64,000 bases of DNA from 20CM-2-55-15 sp963738025 (GTDB lineage Bacteria; Acidobacteriota; Terriglobia; 20CM-2-55-15). The translations under genes were made by a program, and so were the position numbers. The stretch covers positions 1 to 64,000 of the forward strand of contig CAVTWA010000014.1 in the NCBI GenBank assembly GCA_963738025.1, written 5' to 3'. Below the pieces are notes generated by a model that was not told where the DNA came from, made no database searches, and saw only the letters and a list, made by a program, of their open reading frames with translations. Positions 17,454 through 26,781 of the stretch are shown piece by piece (position 1 is the first letter of the stretch; each line of letters starts with the position of its first letter).

Positions 17454-19450
17454 GATTTGAGGAAGTTCTTCAGCAGATTTTTGCCGGCAACGGTCATGAT
17501 CGACTCGCAGTGGAACTGGATGCCTTCCGTCGGAAATTCCCGATGGCGCAGGCCCATGACAATGCCGTCCTTCGTTTCCGCGCTTATTTCGAGCGTTGTC
17601 GGTATCTGGGTGACCATCAATGAATGATAGCGCGTTGCGGGAAAGCCCTGAGGCAGGCCCGCAAACAGCCCTTTACTGTCATGGAAAATCTCGCTGACCT
17701 TGCCGTGCATCAAGGTCGGAGCGCGAACGATTTTCCCGCCAAACACCTCGCCAATAGCCTGGTGGCCGAGACACACGCCGAGAATCGGTGTGGACTTGTG
17801 AAAATGGCGGACGACATCTTCGGTAATCCCGGCATCGGCCGGCGTACCCGGCCCTGGAGAGATCACGATCCGCTCCGGCTTCATTCGCTCGATCTCTTCC
17901 AGTGAAATCTTGTCGTTGCGATAGACGCTCAGGTCTTCACCCAGTTCGCCCAGGTATTGAACGAGGTTGTAAGTGAATGAGTCGTAATTATCGATGACCA
18001 GAATCATAAATTTCGAACCCATGCGCTGCGCCAGATTGATCGCACGGATCAGAGCGCGCGACTTGTTCACCGTTTCCATATACTCATTTTCGGGAACCGA
18101 GTCGGCAACAATGCCGCCGCCCGCCTGGATATATCCTTTATTGCCTCGCACAACCAGAGTGCGGATCGCGATGCAGGAATCCAGATTGTTGCTGAAATCC
18201 GCGTACATGACGGCGCCCGCGTAAACTCCTCTTTTTGTCGGTTCCAGTTCGTCGATGATTTCCATGGCGCGGACCTTGGGGGCGCCGGAAACGGTGCCGG
18301 CCGGGAAACAGGCCATCAACGAATCCCATCGGTCTACGTTCTGGCGCAATTTTCCGCGCAGCGACGACACCAGATGCATCACGTGCGAATACCGTTCGAT
18401 GGTCATCAACTCTTCGACTCGAACTGTGCCGTATTGGGAGACGCGTCCGAGATCGTTGCGGCCCAGGTCGACAAGCATGATGTGCTCCGCCCGCTCTTTC
18501 TCGTCATTGCGCAGCCGCTCGGCGTTGGCTTCGTCTTCGGAGTCACTGGCGCCGCGGGGGAGCGTCCCGGCAATCGGACGATATTCAATCTCCTGCTCAC
18601 GGACGCGAACGAGCATTTCGGGCGATGACCCGACAATGCACGTGTCCGGCATCTTGAGAAAATACATGTAAGGCGAAGGATTCACGATCCGCAGCGCGCG
18701 ATAAACTTCGAAGGGAGCCGTCGGCAGATCCACTTCGAATCGTTGCGCCAGAACGACCTGGAAAATGTCACCCGCGGCTATGTATTCCTTCGCTTTATCG
18801 ACAGCTGCGAGATACGCGCTCTTCTCGAAATTCGAGCGCACGGTAACATCGGTTTCGTTCCGGGTGACTGGCGGCATCTCCAATGGCGCTCGCAGCAGCG
18901 CCTCGATTCGTTGTATTTCAGCAACAGCTTTTTCGTATTGGACATCGAGCGGCTCATGCGAGTCGTCTACGAGGATGTTCGAAATGATATGGATCTGATG
19001 CCGCAGATGATCAAACGCAAGCACGGTCTTGTAGAACATCAGAACCGCATCGTCCACTCCCAGATCGTCGACACCCGTTTGTGGAATGTCTTCGATGGTA
19101 CGGACCATGTCGTAACCGAAATAACCAACTGCGCCGCCCGTAAAGGGCGGAAGGTTCGGCAACTTCACCGACTTGAATCGCGCCATCGTGGCCCGCAAGT
19201 CCTGCATGAAATCAGCCGGTTGTCCATTCTTGTAGCGCTTCACGAGGAATGGATCGCCGCCAAGAAACGAGTACCGCGCAATCCGTTCACCACCTTCCAC
19301 ACTTTCAAGGAGGAAAGCGTGCGATCGATCCTTCTCCAGCTTCAAAAACGCAGAAACCGGCGTCAGGAAATCGGCAATGACCGACTTATAGACGGGAATG
19401 ACGTTTCCTTGCGCTTGAAGTTTCCTGATTTCGTCCAGATTCGGTTGCAT
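17450..19450 (-). CDS. trpE(G): Anthranilate synthase, fused TrpE-TrpG
   Basis: One 666-residue frame contains both subunits of anthranilate synthase. Residues 1-475 are TrpE (chorismate binding; PAGTVSGAPKVRAMEIIDEL is visible). From about residue 478 TrpG begins with MILVIDNYDSFTYNLVQYLG, including the class I glutaminase cysteine in GVCLGHQAIGEVFGG and the His-Glu pair in GIQFHCES. Only about 10 residues (AQRMGSKF) link them, much shorter than in known fused enzymes. An ATGA in another frame lies exactly at the TrpG start, so a lost stop through a 1-nt indel is a real alternative to a natural fusion. Confidence 0.9.
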   Translation of the reverse strand: MQPNLDEIRKLQAQGNVIPVYKSVIADFLTPVSAFLKLEKDRSHAFLLESVEGGERIARYSFLGGDPFLVKRYKNGQPADFMQDLRATMARFKSVKLPNLPPFTGGAVGYFGYDMVRTIEDIPQTGVDDLGVDDAVLMFYKTVLAFDHLRHQIHIISNILVDDSHEPLDVQYEKAVAEIQRIEALLRAPLEMPPVTRNETDVTVRSNFEKSAYLAAVDKAKEYIAAGDIFQVVLAQRFEVDLPTAPFEVYRALRIVNPSPYMYFLKMPDTCIVGSSPEMLVRVREQEIEYRPIAGTLPRGASDSEDEANAERLRNDEKERAEHIMLVDLGRNDLGRVSQYGTVRVEELMTIERYSHVMHLVSSLRGKLRQNVDRWDSLMACFPAGTVSGAPKVRAMEIIDELEPTKRGVYAGAVMYADFSNNLDSCIAIRTLVVRGNKGYIQAGGGIVADSVPENEYMETVNKSRALIRAINLAQRMGSKFMILVIDNYDSFTYNLVQYLGELGEDLSVYRNDKISLEEIERMKPERIVISPGPGTPADAGITEDVVRHFHKSTPILGVCLGHQAIGEVFGGKIVRAPTLMHGKVSEIFHDSKGLFAGLPQGFPATRYHSLMVTQIPTTLEISAETKDGIVMGLRHREFPTEGIQFHCESIMTVAGKNLLKNFLKS

Positions 19451-19452
19451 AC

Positions 19453-20073
19453 TTATTTGCTTCTGGTGCCTTTTGTGGCCCTTCTGCCTTTCAGTTCCTT
19501 TGCGATTTCTTCGAGTGCCACACCGCGTTCGACCAGCAAAACGATCAGGTGATACAAGAGGTCGGCTGTTTCCGACGGCAGTCGTCCGTCATCGTTTTTT
19601 GCTGCGATAACCGTTTCCGTCGCCTCTTCTCCGACTTTCTTCAGGATCTTGTCCAATCCACTGTTGAAGAGGTACGTGGTGTAGCTTCCTTCGGGCCGCC
19701 GTTCTTTGCGTTCAGCGATGACGGCGTACAGTTCCTGTAAGACGCCTTCGAGTTCAGGTTCCACCCCAAAACAGGAGTACGAACCCGTGTGGCATGCGGG
19801 TCCTGCTGGTTCCACTTCGACCAGCACCGCATCGTCGTCGCAGTCCAGGCTGACTTTGGTTACCTTCTGGTAATTACCTGAGGTTTCACCCTTGTGCCAA
19901 AGCTGTTGCCGGCTGCGGCTCCAGAAGTGGGTCTCGTTCTTTTCGATAGTCAGCTGAAGCGCTTCCTTGTTCATATACGCGACTGTCAGTACTTCCCGGG
20001 TGTGGGCGTCTTGAACAACAGCCGGGATCAGACCATCCGCTCCGAACCGCGCCTTCTCGAGGATTCCGCTCAT
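19453..20073 (-). CDS. hisIE: Bifunctional phosphoribosyl-AMP cyclohydrolase/phosphoribosyl-ATP pyrophosphatase
   Basis: A 206-residue fusion doing two early steps of histidine synthesis. The N-terminal HisI half has the motif SRSRQQLWHKGETSGN and the metal-binding cysteines in SLDCDDDA and GPACHTGSYSC. The C-terminal HisE half has VGEEATETVIAAKN and ADLLYHLIVLL. The fusion is common in bacteria. The start overlaps the hisF stop as ATGA, and trpE follows after 2 nt, which joins the his and trp blocks. Confidence 0.96.
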   Translation of the reverse strand: MSGILEKARFGADGLIPAVVQDAHTREVLTVAYMNKEALQLTIEKNETHFWSRSRQQLWHKGETSGNYQKVTKVSLDCDDDAVLVEVEPAGPACHTGSYSCFGVEPELEGVLQELYAVIAERKERRPEGSYTTYLFNSGLDKILKKVGEEATETVIAAKNDDGRLPSETADLLYHLIVLLVERGVALEEIAKELKGRRATKGTRSK

Positions 20074-20825
20074 CGGATGATGACCCCCCGCTGGCGCAGA
20101 TACGATTTGGCTTCACCGATCGTGACTTCACGGAAGTGAAAGATGGATGCGGCGAGCACTGCACTGGCAGCCCCCTCGGTTAATCCCTGATACAGATGCT
20201 CGAGGTTTCCCGCCCCGCCCGACGCGATCACTGGTATTTGAACCGCTTCGGACACGCGGCGCGTCAAGTCGAGGTCATAGCCATGCTTCGTTCCGTCAGA
20301 GTCCATGCTGGTCAGCAGGATCTCGCCGGCGCCGAGATCGGCGACGGTTTTCGCCCATTCCACCGCATCCCGCTCCGTACGTTTCCGTCCTCCGTGCGTG
20401 TAGACTTTCGCGCTGGCGCCATTTTCCCGTCGCGCGTCGATTGCCACGACGATGCACTGGCTGCCGAAACGCTCCGCTGATTTCTTGACGAGGCTGGGAT
20501 CCTGCACAGCCGATGTATTCAACGAAACTTTATCTGCGCCGCTGCGTAGAATTTCCTGAATATCGTCAACGTTGCGCAATCCACCGCCGACGGTGAATGG
20601 GATATTGATGCTGTCGGCAACTCTGCGAACCATTTCAGAGACGATGTTTCTGCGGTCAACCGAAGCGGTAATGTCGAGAAATACCAGTTCGTCGGCGCCT
20701 TCTTCGGAATAGCGAAGTCCGGATTCAACCGGGTCGCCGGCGTCGCGTAATTTGACGAAATTGATTCCTTTGACGACACGTCCCTCGTTGACGTCGAGAC
20801 AAGGAATGATGCGTTTAGCCAGCAT
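20070..20825 (-). CDS. hisF: Imidazole glycerol phosphate synthase, cyclase subunit
   Basis: The 251-residue TIM-barrel partner of HisH uses ammonia from HisH to form imidazole glycerol phosphate and AICAR. The catalytic aspartates lie in IIPCLDVNEGRVVKG and CIVVAIDARRENG. The frame is open 21 codons further up, but the ATG at 20825 (MLAKRIIPCLDV) is the canonical start and overlaps the end of hisA by 11 nt. Length and both half-barrel phosphate sites are normal. Confidence 0.96.
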   Translation of the reverse strand: MLAKRIIPCLDVNEGRVVKGINFVKLRDAGDPVESGLRYSEEGADELVFLDITASVDRRNIVSEMVRRVADSINIPFTVGGGLRNVDDIQEILRSGADKVSLNTSAVQDPSLVKKSAERFGSQCIVVAIDARRENGASAKVYTHGGRKRTERDAVEWAKTVADLGAGEILLTSMDSDGTKHGYDLDLTRRVSEAVQIPVIASGGAGNLEHLYQGLTEGAASAVLAASIFHFREVTIGEAKSYLRQRGVIIR

Positions 20826-21538
20826 TGGCGAATGCCTCCTCGAGCTCGACGCGGCCTTCGTAAAGAGCCTTACCGATGATGACTCCATCCAGCCGCGGGT
20901 GGTTCAGCTCGGCGAGATGCCGCACGTCCGCTATCGACGAAACCCCGCCCGACGCAATAACGGATAGTTGTGTCTGTTCGATCATCTGTCTGGTCGCCTC
21001 GATATTGGGGCCCTCGAGAACGCCGTCCCGGGCAATATCGGTATAGATCACCAGGCGTGCCCCAAGTTCCTGAAGCCGCCGGGCGAGGTCTAAAGCTGTT
21101 ATTCGAGAGTCCTCGGTCCAGCCGGCCACCTGCACTTTGCCATCGCGTGCATCGATCCCGATCGCCACGTTCAAGGGGACGATCCGCCAACGCCTGCTTC
21201 ACGAATGCATGATCCTGCACTGCGGCGGTGCCCAGCACGACTCGCTGAATACCCATATCGAGGAGGGTATTCACAACGGCCATGCTCCGGATTCCGCCCC
21301 CAACCTGTATTTTCACGCTGGTTCCCGCAGTTGCCAGATCGCGCAGCACGTCGAGATTTTTCGGTTCGCCTTCAAATGCTCCATCGAGATCGACGACATG
21401 CAACCACTCCGCGCCCTTGCCGGCCCACTTTTTCGCCATTTCCCGCGGATCGCCGTAAACGGTGGCATCGCTTTTCCGGCCCTGCTTGAGCCGGACGGCC
21501 TTACCTCCAAGAATGTCGATGGCCGGGTAAATCTTCAT
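20815..21538 (-). CDS. hisA: Phosphoribosylformimino-AICAR-phosphate isomerase (frameshifted)
   Basis: The first frame (ATG 21538, MKIYPAIDILGGKAVRLKQG) runs to QDHAFVKQALAD. The second continues NVAIGIDARDGKVQVAGWTE to the stop at 20815, with the second active-site aspartate in YTDIARDG. One extra base in a C run (G on the plus strand) at 21175-21178 separates them. Joined, the enzyme is a complete barrel of about 240 residues performing the Amadori rearrangement in histidine synthesis. It lies between hisH and hisF in the classical order. Confidence 0.9.
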
Positions 21539-21542
21539 ATCG

Positions 21543-22139
21543 CTAAACCTGCGCAAAATTGAGCAGCAGCTGCTCGCCGATGTTCTGGCTCTTTTCCGGA
21601 TGGAACTGCGTCGCCCAGATGTTCTTCGTGTGCACGATGGCTGGAAACTCCATTTCATAGTCGGTTGTGGCGACCACGATGTCTTCCGAGGGTTTCGCAT
21701 AGTACGAGTGCACGAAATAGACGAAGCTCGACTCCGGAATGCCTCCGGTCAGACCGTTCTGCCGTTTGAAGTGCAGTTGGTTCCACCCCATGTGCGGCAC
21801 GCGCAGATGCTCGGGCAGCCTGACGATTGAACCTGGAATGAGGTCCAACCCTTCATGCTTGCCGAATTCTTCACTCTCTGTGAACAGCAGATGCATGCCA
21901 AGACAGATGCCCAAGGCGGGCGTCCCCGAACGCACTTTTTCGATGAATGGTTGCGCAAGACCAAGGTTATGCAGGTTCCTCATTCCATCGCCGAACGCAC
22001 CGACTCCCGGAAGAATCAGCTTTGCTGCGGAGTGCACATCATCGGGATTCGAAGTCACCAGTACTTCATGTCCGAGCCGCCGCAGCGTATTCTCCAGGCT
22101 CCGTAGATTGTTCAGTTTGTAATCGACGATTGTGATCAC
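21543..22139 (-). CDS. hisH: Imidazole glycerol phosphate synthase, glutamine amidotransferase subunit
   Basis: The 198-residue class I glutaminase supplies ammonia to HisF. The nucleophilic cysteine is in GICLGMHLLFTESEEFG and the His-Glu pair in ATQFHPEKSQNIG; the oxyanion region LPGVGAFGDGMRNL is normal. The start is a GTG that overlaps the hisB stop as GTGA, a 4-nt coupling like those of its neighbours. Confidence 0.96.
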   Translation of the reverse strand: MITIVDYKLNNLRSLENTLRRLGHEVLVTSNPDDVHSAAKLILPGVGAFGDGMRNLHNLGLAQPFIEKVRSGTPALGICLGMHLLFTESEEFGKHEGLDLIPGSIVRLPEHLRVPHMGWNQLHFKRQNGLTGGIPESSFVYFVHSYYAKPSEDIVVATTDYEMEFPAIVHTKNIWATQFHPEKSQNIGEQLLLNFAQV

Positions 22140-22720
22140 AACACACCTTTCGTCGATGGAATCTGAGCGTGTTCAACGCGCGTCGCGGTATGCAACGCGC
22201 GCGCGGCAGCTTTAAACATTGTTTCCGCAATGTGGTGCTGGTTACGGCCGTACAGATTTTCGATGTGCAGATTAAAGCGGCCTTCCTGGACGAATGCCTT
22301 GAAGAACTCTTCAATCAACTCCGTCTGCAGATCGCCAACGCGTGTCGCTTTGAAATCCGCTTTGTAGACAAAATACGGCCGGCCGGAAAGATCGATGACG
22401 ACGCGCGTCAGCGCTTCATCCAGCGGGACGTATGCATATCCGAAACGGGCAATCCCGCGACGATCGCCAAGAGCCTCCCGCAATGCCTGGCCGAGCACCC
22501 AGCCGACGTCCTCCACCGTGTGATGGCCATCGATTTCAAGGTCGCCTTTTGCCGCAATTTCCACATCGAAATGTCCGTGCCTGGCGATTTGTGCAAGCAT
22601 GTGGTCGAAAAACGGAATACCTGTTGCAATGTTGTGCTCGCCCGTGCCGTCCAGATTCAAACTCACACGAATATCGGTTTCGTTCGTCTTCCTGGCCTGC
22701 GTCGCTTTTCGTGGATTCAT
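22136..22720 (-). CDS. hisB: Imidazoleglycerol-phosphate dehydratase
   Basis: This 194-residue enzyme is the monofunctional dehydratase. It has the metal-binding histidine motifs HHTVEDVGWVLGQAL and the C-terminal NQHHIAETMFKAAARAL, and IPFFDHMLAQIARHGHFD near the N-terminus. It lacks the histidinol-phosphatase domain found in the bifunctional E. coli HisB, and no separate phosphatase gene is present in this cluster. Its start overlaps hisC by 4 nt (ATGA). Confidence 0.96.
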   Translation of the reverse strand: MNPRKATQARKTNETDIRVSLNLDGTGEHNIATGIPFFDHMLAQIARHGHFDVEIAAKGDLEIDGHHTVEDVGWVLGQALREALGDRRGIARFGYAYVPLDEALTRVVIDLSGRPYFVYKADFKATRVGDLQTELIEEFFKAFVQEGRFNLHIENLYGRNQHHIAETMFKAAARALHTATRVEHAQIPSTKGVL

Positions 22721-23796
22721 TTCGTGTTCTCCAATGCATGATCCAATGCTACGAGAAACCGATCGTTCTCCTGCGGAGTTCCGATCGAAACGCGCAGGCA
22801 GCGTTCAAGCAACGGATACGCGCTGACGTCGCGTATCAGTACGCCCTGGCTGTAAAGCGCCTCGAACAACTGGCGCGGAACTCTGGCTGTTTTGAACAAG
22901 ATAAAGTTGGCCCTCGACGGGAAAGCGCGTACCTCAGCACGTTTCTGAAGCTCTGCGAATACCCGGTCTCGTTCGCGCACTAAAGTGGTGATGCCGCGGT
23001 TCAAGACGTCGTGTTTTTCAATGACGATCTCCGCCGCGGCGAGGGTGAAGACATTGACGTTGTAGGGCAACTTCGATTTGTAAATTTCACGCGCAATTTC
23101 CGGGTGCGCCATCATGTAGCCGAAACGCAGTCCGGCCATGGCCATCGCTTTTGAGAAGGTTCTCAGCACAACAAGATTCGGATGAGCGGCCAGCAGCGGC
23201 ACCGCAGTCTGGCCGCTGAATTCGTGGTAGGCCTCATCCACGAGAACGATGCCCTTTGCATTCTGCAAAACTGCGATGAGCGCGTCGCGTTCTAGAACGT
23301 TGCCCGTTGGGTTGTTTGGACTGCAGATCACAACCACGTCCGCGTTGCGGGCGGACTGAACGAGCTTATCGGTATCGACAGTGAGATTCTCAGGATCGAG
23401 AAATACCTGGTCAACTTCCGCCTGAAGCGTTGTCGCCATCAGTTTATACAGTGTGAATGTCGGTTGCGGAACAGCCAGACGCCGTCCCGGTCCGAGCGTC
23501 ACACTCAGGGAAGCCTGGATCAATTCATTGGACCCGTTACCGACCAGAATTCCTTCTTCAGTCCACCCGGCAAATTTCGCCAGGGTCCTGATGATCGACG
23601 TGGGAACGAACTCCGGGTAGCGGCCCCAGGCTCGGGCAAGAACGCGCTCCACGACCTCCCGCTTCAACTCCGCGGGAAGTTCGTACGGATTCTCGTTCTG
23701 GTCGAGTTTGACTTCGGCATCAAAATGCTTGAGCGTGTACGCGGTAAGACCGCGGACCTCAGGCTTTATGACGTCGGATGGTGATAGATCTCGCAT
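22717..23796 (-). CDS. hisC: Histidinol-phosphate aminotransferase
   Basis: A 359-residue PLP enzyme converting imidazole acetol phosphate to histidinol phosphate. The N-terminal LDQNENPYELP, the PNNPTGN substrate region and the PLP lysine in TFSKAMAMAGLRFGYM are characteristic. The start at 23796 lies 38 nt inside hisD, the longest overlap in the run, but the N-terminal family sequence requires nearly all of it. HisC enzymes can also act on aromatic keto acids, which would suit the aromatic genes downstream; that is inference. Confidence 0.95.
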   Translation of the reverse strand: MRDLSPSDVIKPEVRGLTAYTLKHFDAEVKLDQNENPYELPAELKREVVERVLARAWGRYPEFVPTSIIRTLAKFAGWTEEGILVGNGSNELIQASLSVTLGPGRRLAVPQPTFTLYKLMATTLQAEVDQVFLDPENLTVDTDKLVQSARNADVVVICSPNNPTGNVLERDALIAVLQNAKGIVLVDEAYHEFSGQTAVPLLAAHPNLVVLRTFSKAMAMAGLRFGYMMAHPEIAREIYKSKLPYNVNVFTLAAAEIVIEKHDVLNRGITTLVRERDRVFAELQKRAEVRAFPSRANFILFKTARVPRQLFEALYSQGVLIRDVSAYPLLERCLRVSIGTPQENDRFLVALDHALENTK

Positions 23797-25054
23797 GTGC
23801 CGTCAATCCCTCAGCAATGGCAAACTTTTCGATCATTTCTCCAAATCGTTCGATGGCGCGGCCCGAATATCGAATCAGGCTTGTCCGTTTCAAGAAATCA
23901 GCAACGCCCAGCGGCGAAAAGAATCGCGCCGTCCGGTTCGTCGGCAACACGTGGCTGGGACCGGCGAAATAATCCCCCACGACTGTTGGCGCATAACGTC
24001 CGATAAACACCGCACCTGCGTTCTTGATGTTGTCGGAGACGTGTTCTGGTTCGGCCATGAGCACTTCCACGTGCTCCGGAGCAATATGGTTGACGAGGTC
24101 GATCGCCTCATTCTGTCCGGCGACGATGAATGTCATGCCATTATTGACGATCGCTGCGCGGGCGATGTCGCTCCGGTCGAGTGACTCCAGCTGTACCTGC
24201 ACTTCATCGAAGACCGCAGCGGCGAGATCCCTCGACCAGGTGATGAGCCATACGCCGGCCATTGCGTCATGTTCGGCCTGAGCGAGAAGATCCGCAGCGA
24301 TCCAGGACGGCTCGCAGGTTTCATCCGCGACAATGGCGACCTCGCTCGGGCCGGCCACCATATCGATATCGACGATGCCGTAGACCTGACGTTTGGCGGA
24401 CTGGACGTATTGGTTGCCCGGACCCACAATCTTTTGCACTCGAGGAATGGTTTGCGTCCCGTACGCCAGAGCGGCTATCGATTGCGCTCCGCCGATCCGA
24501 TAAACCTCGGTAAGGTCCAGCATTTTCAAGGCGGCGGCGACCAGCGGATTTTCTTCGAGCGAGCGCGGCGGTGTGACAACGACGATGCGTCCCACTCCTG
24601 CAACCTGAGCTGGGATTGCGTTCATCAGAACAGAGGACGGATACGCCGCTGTGCCGCCCGGAATGTAAATCCCGGCCCTTGCAATGGGCGTCTTTCGCAA
24701 GCCCAGCCGAACACCGTCCCCCGCGTAGTATTCCCAGGACTCCTCGATCTGCTGTTCGTGAAAATCCCGAACGTTTTTCGCGGCTTGGCGCAGAATATCA
24801 ACCAGTTCGTCGTCTGCGTCTTCGGCGTATCGATTCAGGTCCCGTTCCGGGACACGCATGAGTTCCGGCGCGAGATCGAACTCATCGAAACGTTTCGTGT
24901 AGGCACAGACTGCGGCGTCACCCCTTTGCCGGACGTCTTGAAGAATGGCCGAGACCTTGTCGTCGACACCGACGCCGGCCCCTGCGTCATCGGCCGCAAG
25001 GAGGGCATCGACTTCGGTGAAATTTAATTCTTGCGTGAGGTCGACTACTCTCAT
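23759..25054 (-). CDS. hisD: Histidinol dehydrogenase
   Basis: The 431-residue zinc enzyme oxidises histidinol to histidine in two NAD-dependent steps. Conserved segments include GVRLGLRKTPIARAGIYIPG, AAYPSSVLMNAIPAQVAGV, the IVGPGNQYVQSAKRQVYG motif, MVAGPSEVAIVAD and the C-terminal NHIAPEHVEVL with the catalytic Glu-His pair. Start overlaps the hisG stop as ATGA. The order hisG-D-C-B-H-A-F-I matches the enterobacterial his operon. Confidence 0.96.
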   Translation of the reverse strand: MRVVDLTQELNFTEVDALLAADDAGAGVGVDDKVSAILQDVRQRGDAAVCAYTKRFDEFDLAPELMRVPERDLNRYAEDADDELVDILRQAAKNVRDFHEQQIEESWEYYAGDGVRLGLRKTPIARAGIYIPGGTAAYPSSVLMNAIPAQVAGVGRIVVVTPPRSLEENPLVAAALKMLDLTEVYRIGGAQSIAALAYGTQTIPRVQKIVGPGNQYVQSAKRQVYGIVDIDMVAGPSEVAIVADETCEPSWIAADLLAQAEHDAMAGVWLITWSRDLAAAVFDEVQVQLESLDRSDIARAAIVNNGMTFIVAGQNEAIDLVNHIAPEHVEVLMAEPEHVSDNIKNAGAVFIGRYAPTVVGDYFAGPSHVLPTNRTARFFSPLGVADFLKRTSLIRYSGRAIERFGEMIEKFAIAEGLTAHARSITIRRHKA

Positions 25055-25692
25055 GACCGTGCCTTCTCCAGAGCTTGAATCAGCGTCAGCACCTCAGCGC
25101 GTTTCGTCTGATAACCTGCGCGATTGATCAAAAGCTTCGCGGAACTTTCCGCAATGATCTCGAGCACCGCAAGACCGTTTTCTTTGAGCGTTCTTCCGGT
25201 TTCGACCAGATCCACGATGCGGTCGGCAAGTCCGATCAGCGGCGCCAGTTCGATGGAACCCGAAAGCGGTATGATCTCCACGGGTATCCCGCGGGAATTG
25301 AAATATTCGAGTGTGATGCGCGGATATTTCGTTGCAACACGCAGCGTCGGGCTGTACGAACGCGGGCTGGAGCCGTCGTCAGTCCGCGTTTCCACCGGTC
25401 CGGCGACGGCGATCTTGCAGTACCCGAAATTCAAATCCAGCGGCTGGAGGACATCCGCTCCTGACTCCAGGACGACATCACGGCCGGCGATGCCGATGTC
25501 GGCCGCGCCATATTCCACGTAGGTAGGGACGTCAGTCGGCTTCACCAGCACCGCACGAAAACATTTATCGGCCGATTCGAAAATCAGTTTTCGCGATGAG
25601 GCAAGATCGTCCGAAAAACGGATCCCCGCCCGTTTGAGCAAGTCGAGTGACGGATCTAAAAAGCGGCCCTTGCAGAGGGCAATTACAAGCAT
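25051..25692 (-). CDS. hisG: ATP phosphoribosyltransferase, short form catalytic subunit
   Basis: The 213-residue protein has the catalytic HisG core (IALCKGRFLDPSLDLLKRAG at the start, and LVETGRTLKENGL near the phosphoribosyl site). It lacks the roughly 80-residue C-terminal regulatory domain of the long form. Short HisG works only as a hetero-octamer with HisZ, and a hisZ gene lies directly upstream with a 10-nt overlap. The reaction joins ATP and PRPP, the first step of histidine synthesis; feedback inhibition by histidine would act through HisZ. Confidence 0.95.
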   Translation of the reverse strand: MLVIALCKGRFLDPSLDLLKRAGIRFSDDLASSRKLIFESADKCFRAVLVKPTDVPTYVEYGAADIGIAGRDVVLESGADVLQPLDLNFGYCKIAVAGPVETRTDDGSSPRSYSPTLRVATKYPRITLEYFNSRGIPVEIIPLSGSIELAPLIGLADRIVDLVETGRTLKENGLAVLEIIAESSAKLLINRAGYQTKRAEVLTLIQALEKARS

Positions 25693-26765
25693 AGCTTGAC
25701 CGCCTTGCCCGCCTGCCGGAGTTCAAGCGCTTTTGCGAATCCTTGCTCGACATCAATCGTCGTGCCCTCGACATCGGCCATCGCCAGAGTGGGCGTTGCA
25801 ATTTGCTCGAGACGGTCGAGGATAAAAGTGAAACCGACGGCCGGAACATCCTCGCCGAATGCCGCCGGCAATCCGTCGTATCTTCCGCCACTGGCAACTT
25901 CGAAGCCAAGATCACGGACATAAGCGCGGAACAATATTCCTGTGTAATAGTCGAAGCCCCGGATCTCGCCGAGATCGATTGTCAGATGATGTGCAAGATC
26001 GAGTTTCTCGAAGATGGAATAGATTTCTTCGAGATGATCGAGCGCTTCGACAGATCGTGCATTTTTCACCAGGTGCCGCGCTTCAGCTATGACGGACTTA
26101 CCTCCGGTTAAATGCGGCACCGCCCTTAAAATGTTTTTGCGGCGATCTTCGAGCGGCAGCCTTTGAAGCAGATCTTCGAGGCCCGACTGGTTCTTCATGT
26201 TGAGAACGTCTTTGAGCGCGGCAATGTCGTCTTGCGGCAATTCCATTCGATCGACGATTCCACCGAAGAAATCGACACTGCCGAGATTGATCTGGAACCC
26301 CTGGATGCCGAGCCGCTGGAAAGTCTCGACGGCGATCAGCAGAACTTCAACGTCAGCCGTCTTTCTGGTGCCGCCATAATGTTCGACACCAATCTGCGCG
26401 AATTCCCGTTGTCTACCGCCTTTGGGTTTTTCAAACCGCAACACCTCGCCCTGGTAGAACAGCCGGATAGGCTTGGGTGAGGACGCGAGCCGGGTAGCCA
26501 CGGTTTTCGCAACCAGCGAGGTGAATTCCGGACGCAGCGCGAGGATATTGCCTTCGCGATCGATAAACCGGTAGATATGTTCTTCCTGGCCTGCGCCCAT
26601 ACCTTTTGCGAACACATCGTAATAATCGAAAATCGGCGGGATGATTTCTTCATACGACCATCCTTCGAAGACGGAACATATCGCCCGTTCCAGAACCCGC
26701 CGCCGCCGCGCGGCGCGTCCGATAAGAATTTGTGTTCCGGGAGGGATCTGGGTGTATGCCTTCAT
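25683..26765 (-). CDS. hisZ: ATP phosphoribosyltransferase regulatory subunit
   Basis: A 360-residue histidyl-tRNA synthetase paralogue without the anticodon domain. Class II synthetase motifs are visible (RPEFTSLVAKTVATRLASSP; YQGEVLRFEKPKGGRQREF), and the second histidine-binding motif is changed to GEIRGFDYYTGILF. The lack of an anticodon-binding domain and the adjacent short hisG argue for HisZ rather than HisS. It starts 16 nt after asd and is first in the his block. Confidence 0.93.
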   Translation of the reverse strand: MKAYTQIPPGTQILIGRAARRRRVLERAICSVFEGWSYEEIIPPIFDYYDVFAKGMGAGQEEHIYRFIDREGNILALRPEFTSLVAKTVATRLASSPKPIRLFYQGEVLRFEKPKGGRQREFAQIGVEHYGGTRKTADVEVLLIAVETFQRLGIQGFQINLGSVDFFGGIVDRMELPQDDIAALKDVLNMKNQSGLEDLLQRLPLEDRRKNILRAVPHLTGGKSVIAEARHLVKNARSVEALDHLEEIYSIFEKLDLAHHLTIDLGEIRGFDYYTGILFRAYVRDLGFEVASGGRYDGLPAAFGEDVPAVGFTFILDRLEQIATPTLAMADVEGTTIDVEQGFAKALELRQAGKAVKLCL

Positions 26766-26781
26766 GATGCGTTGAGGACGG

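Noticed and set aside
25683..26765. Histidyl-tRNA synthetase hisS
   Set aside because: The anticodon-binding domain is absent and the gene precedes a short-form hisG, which requires hisZ.
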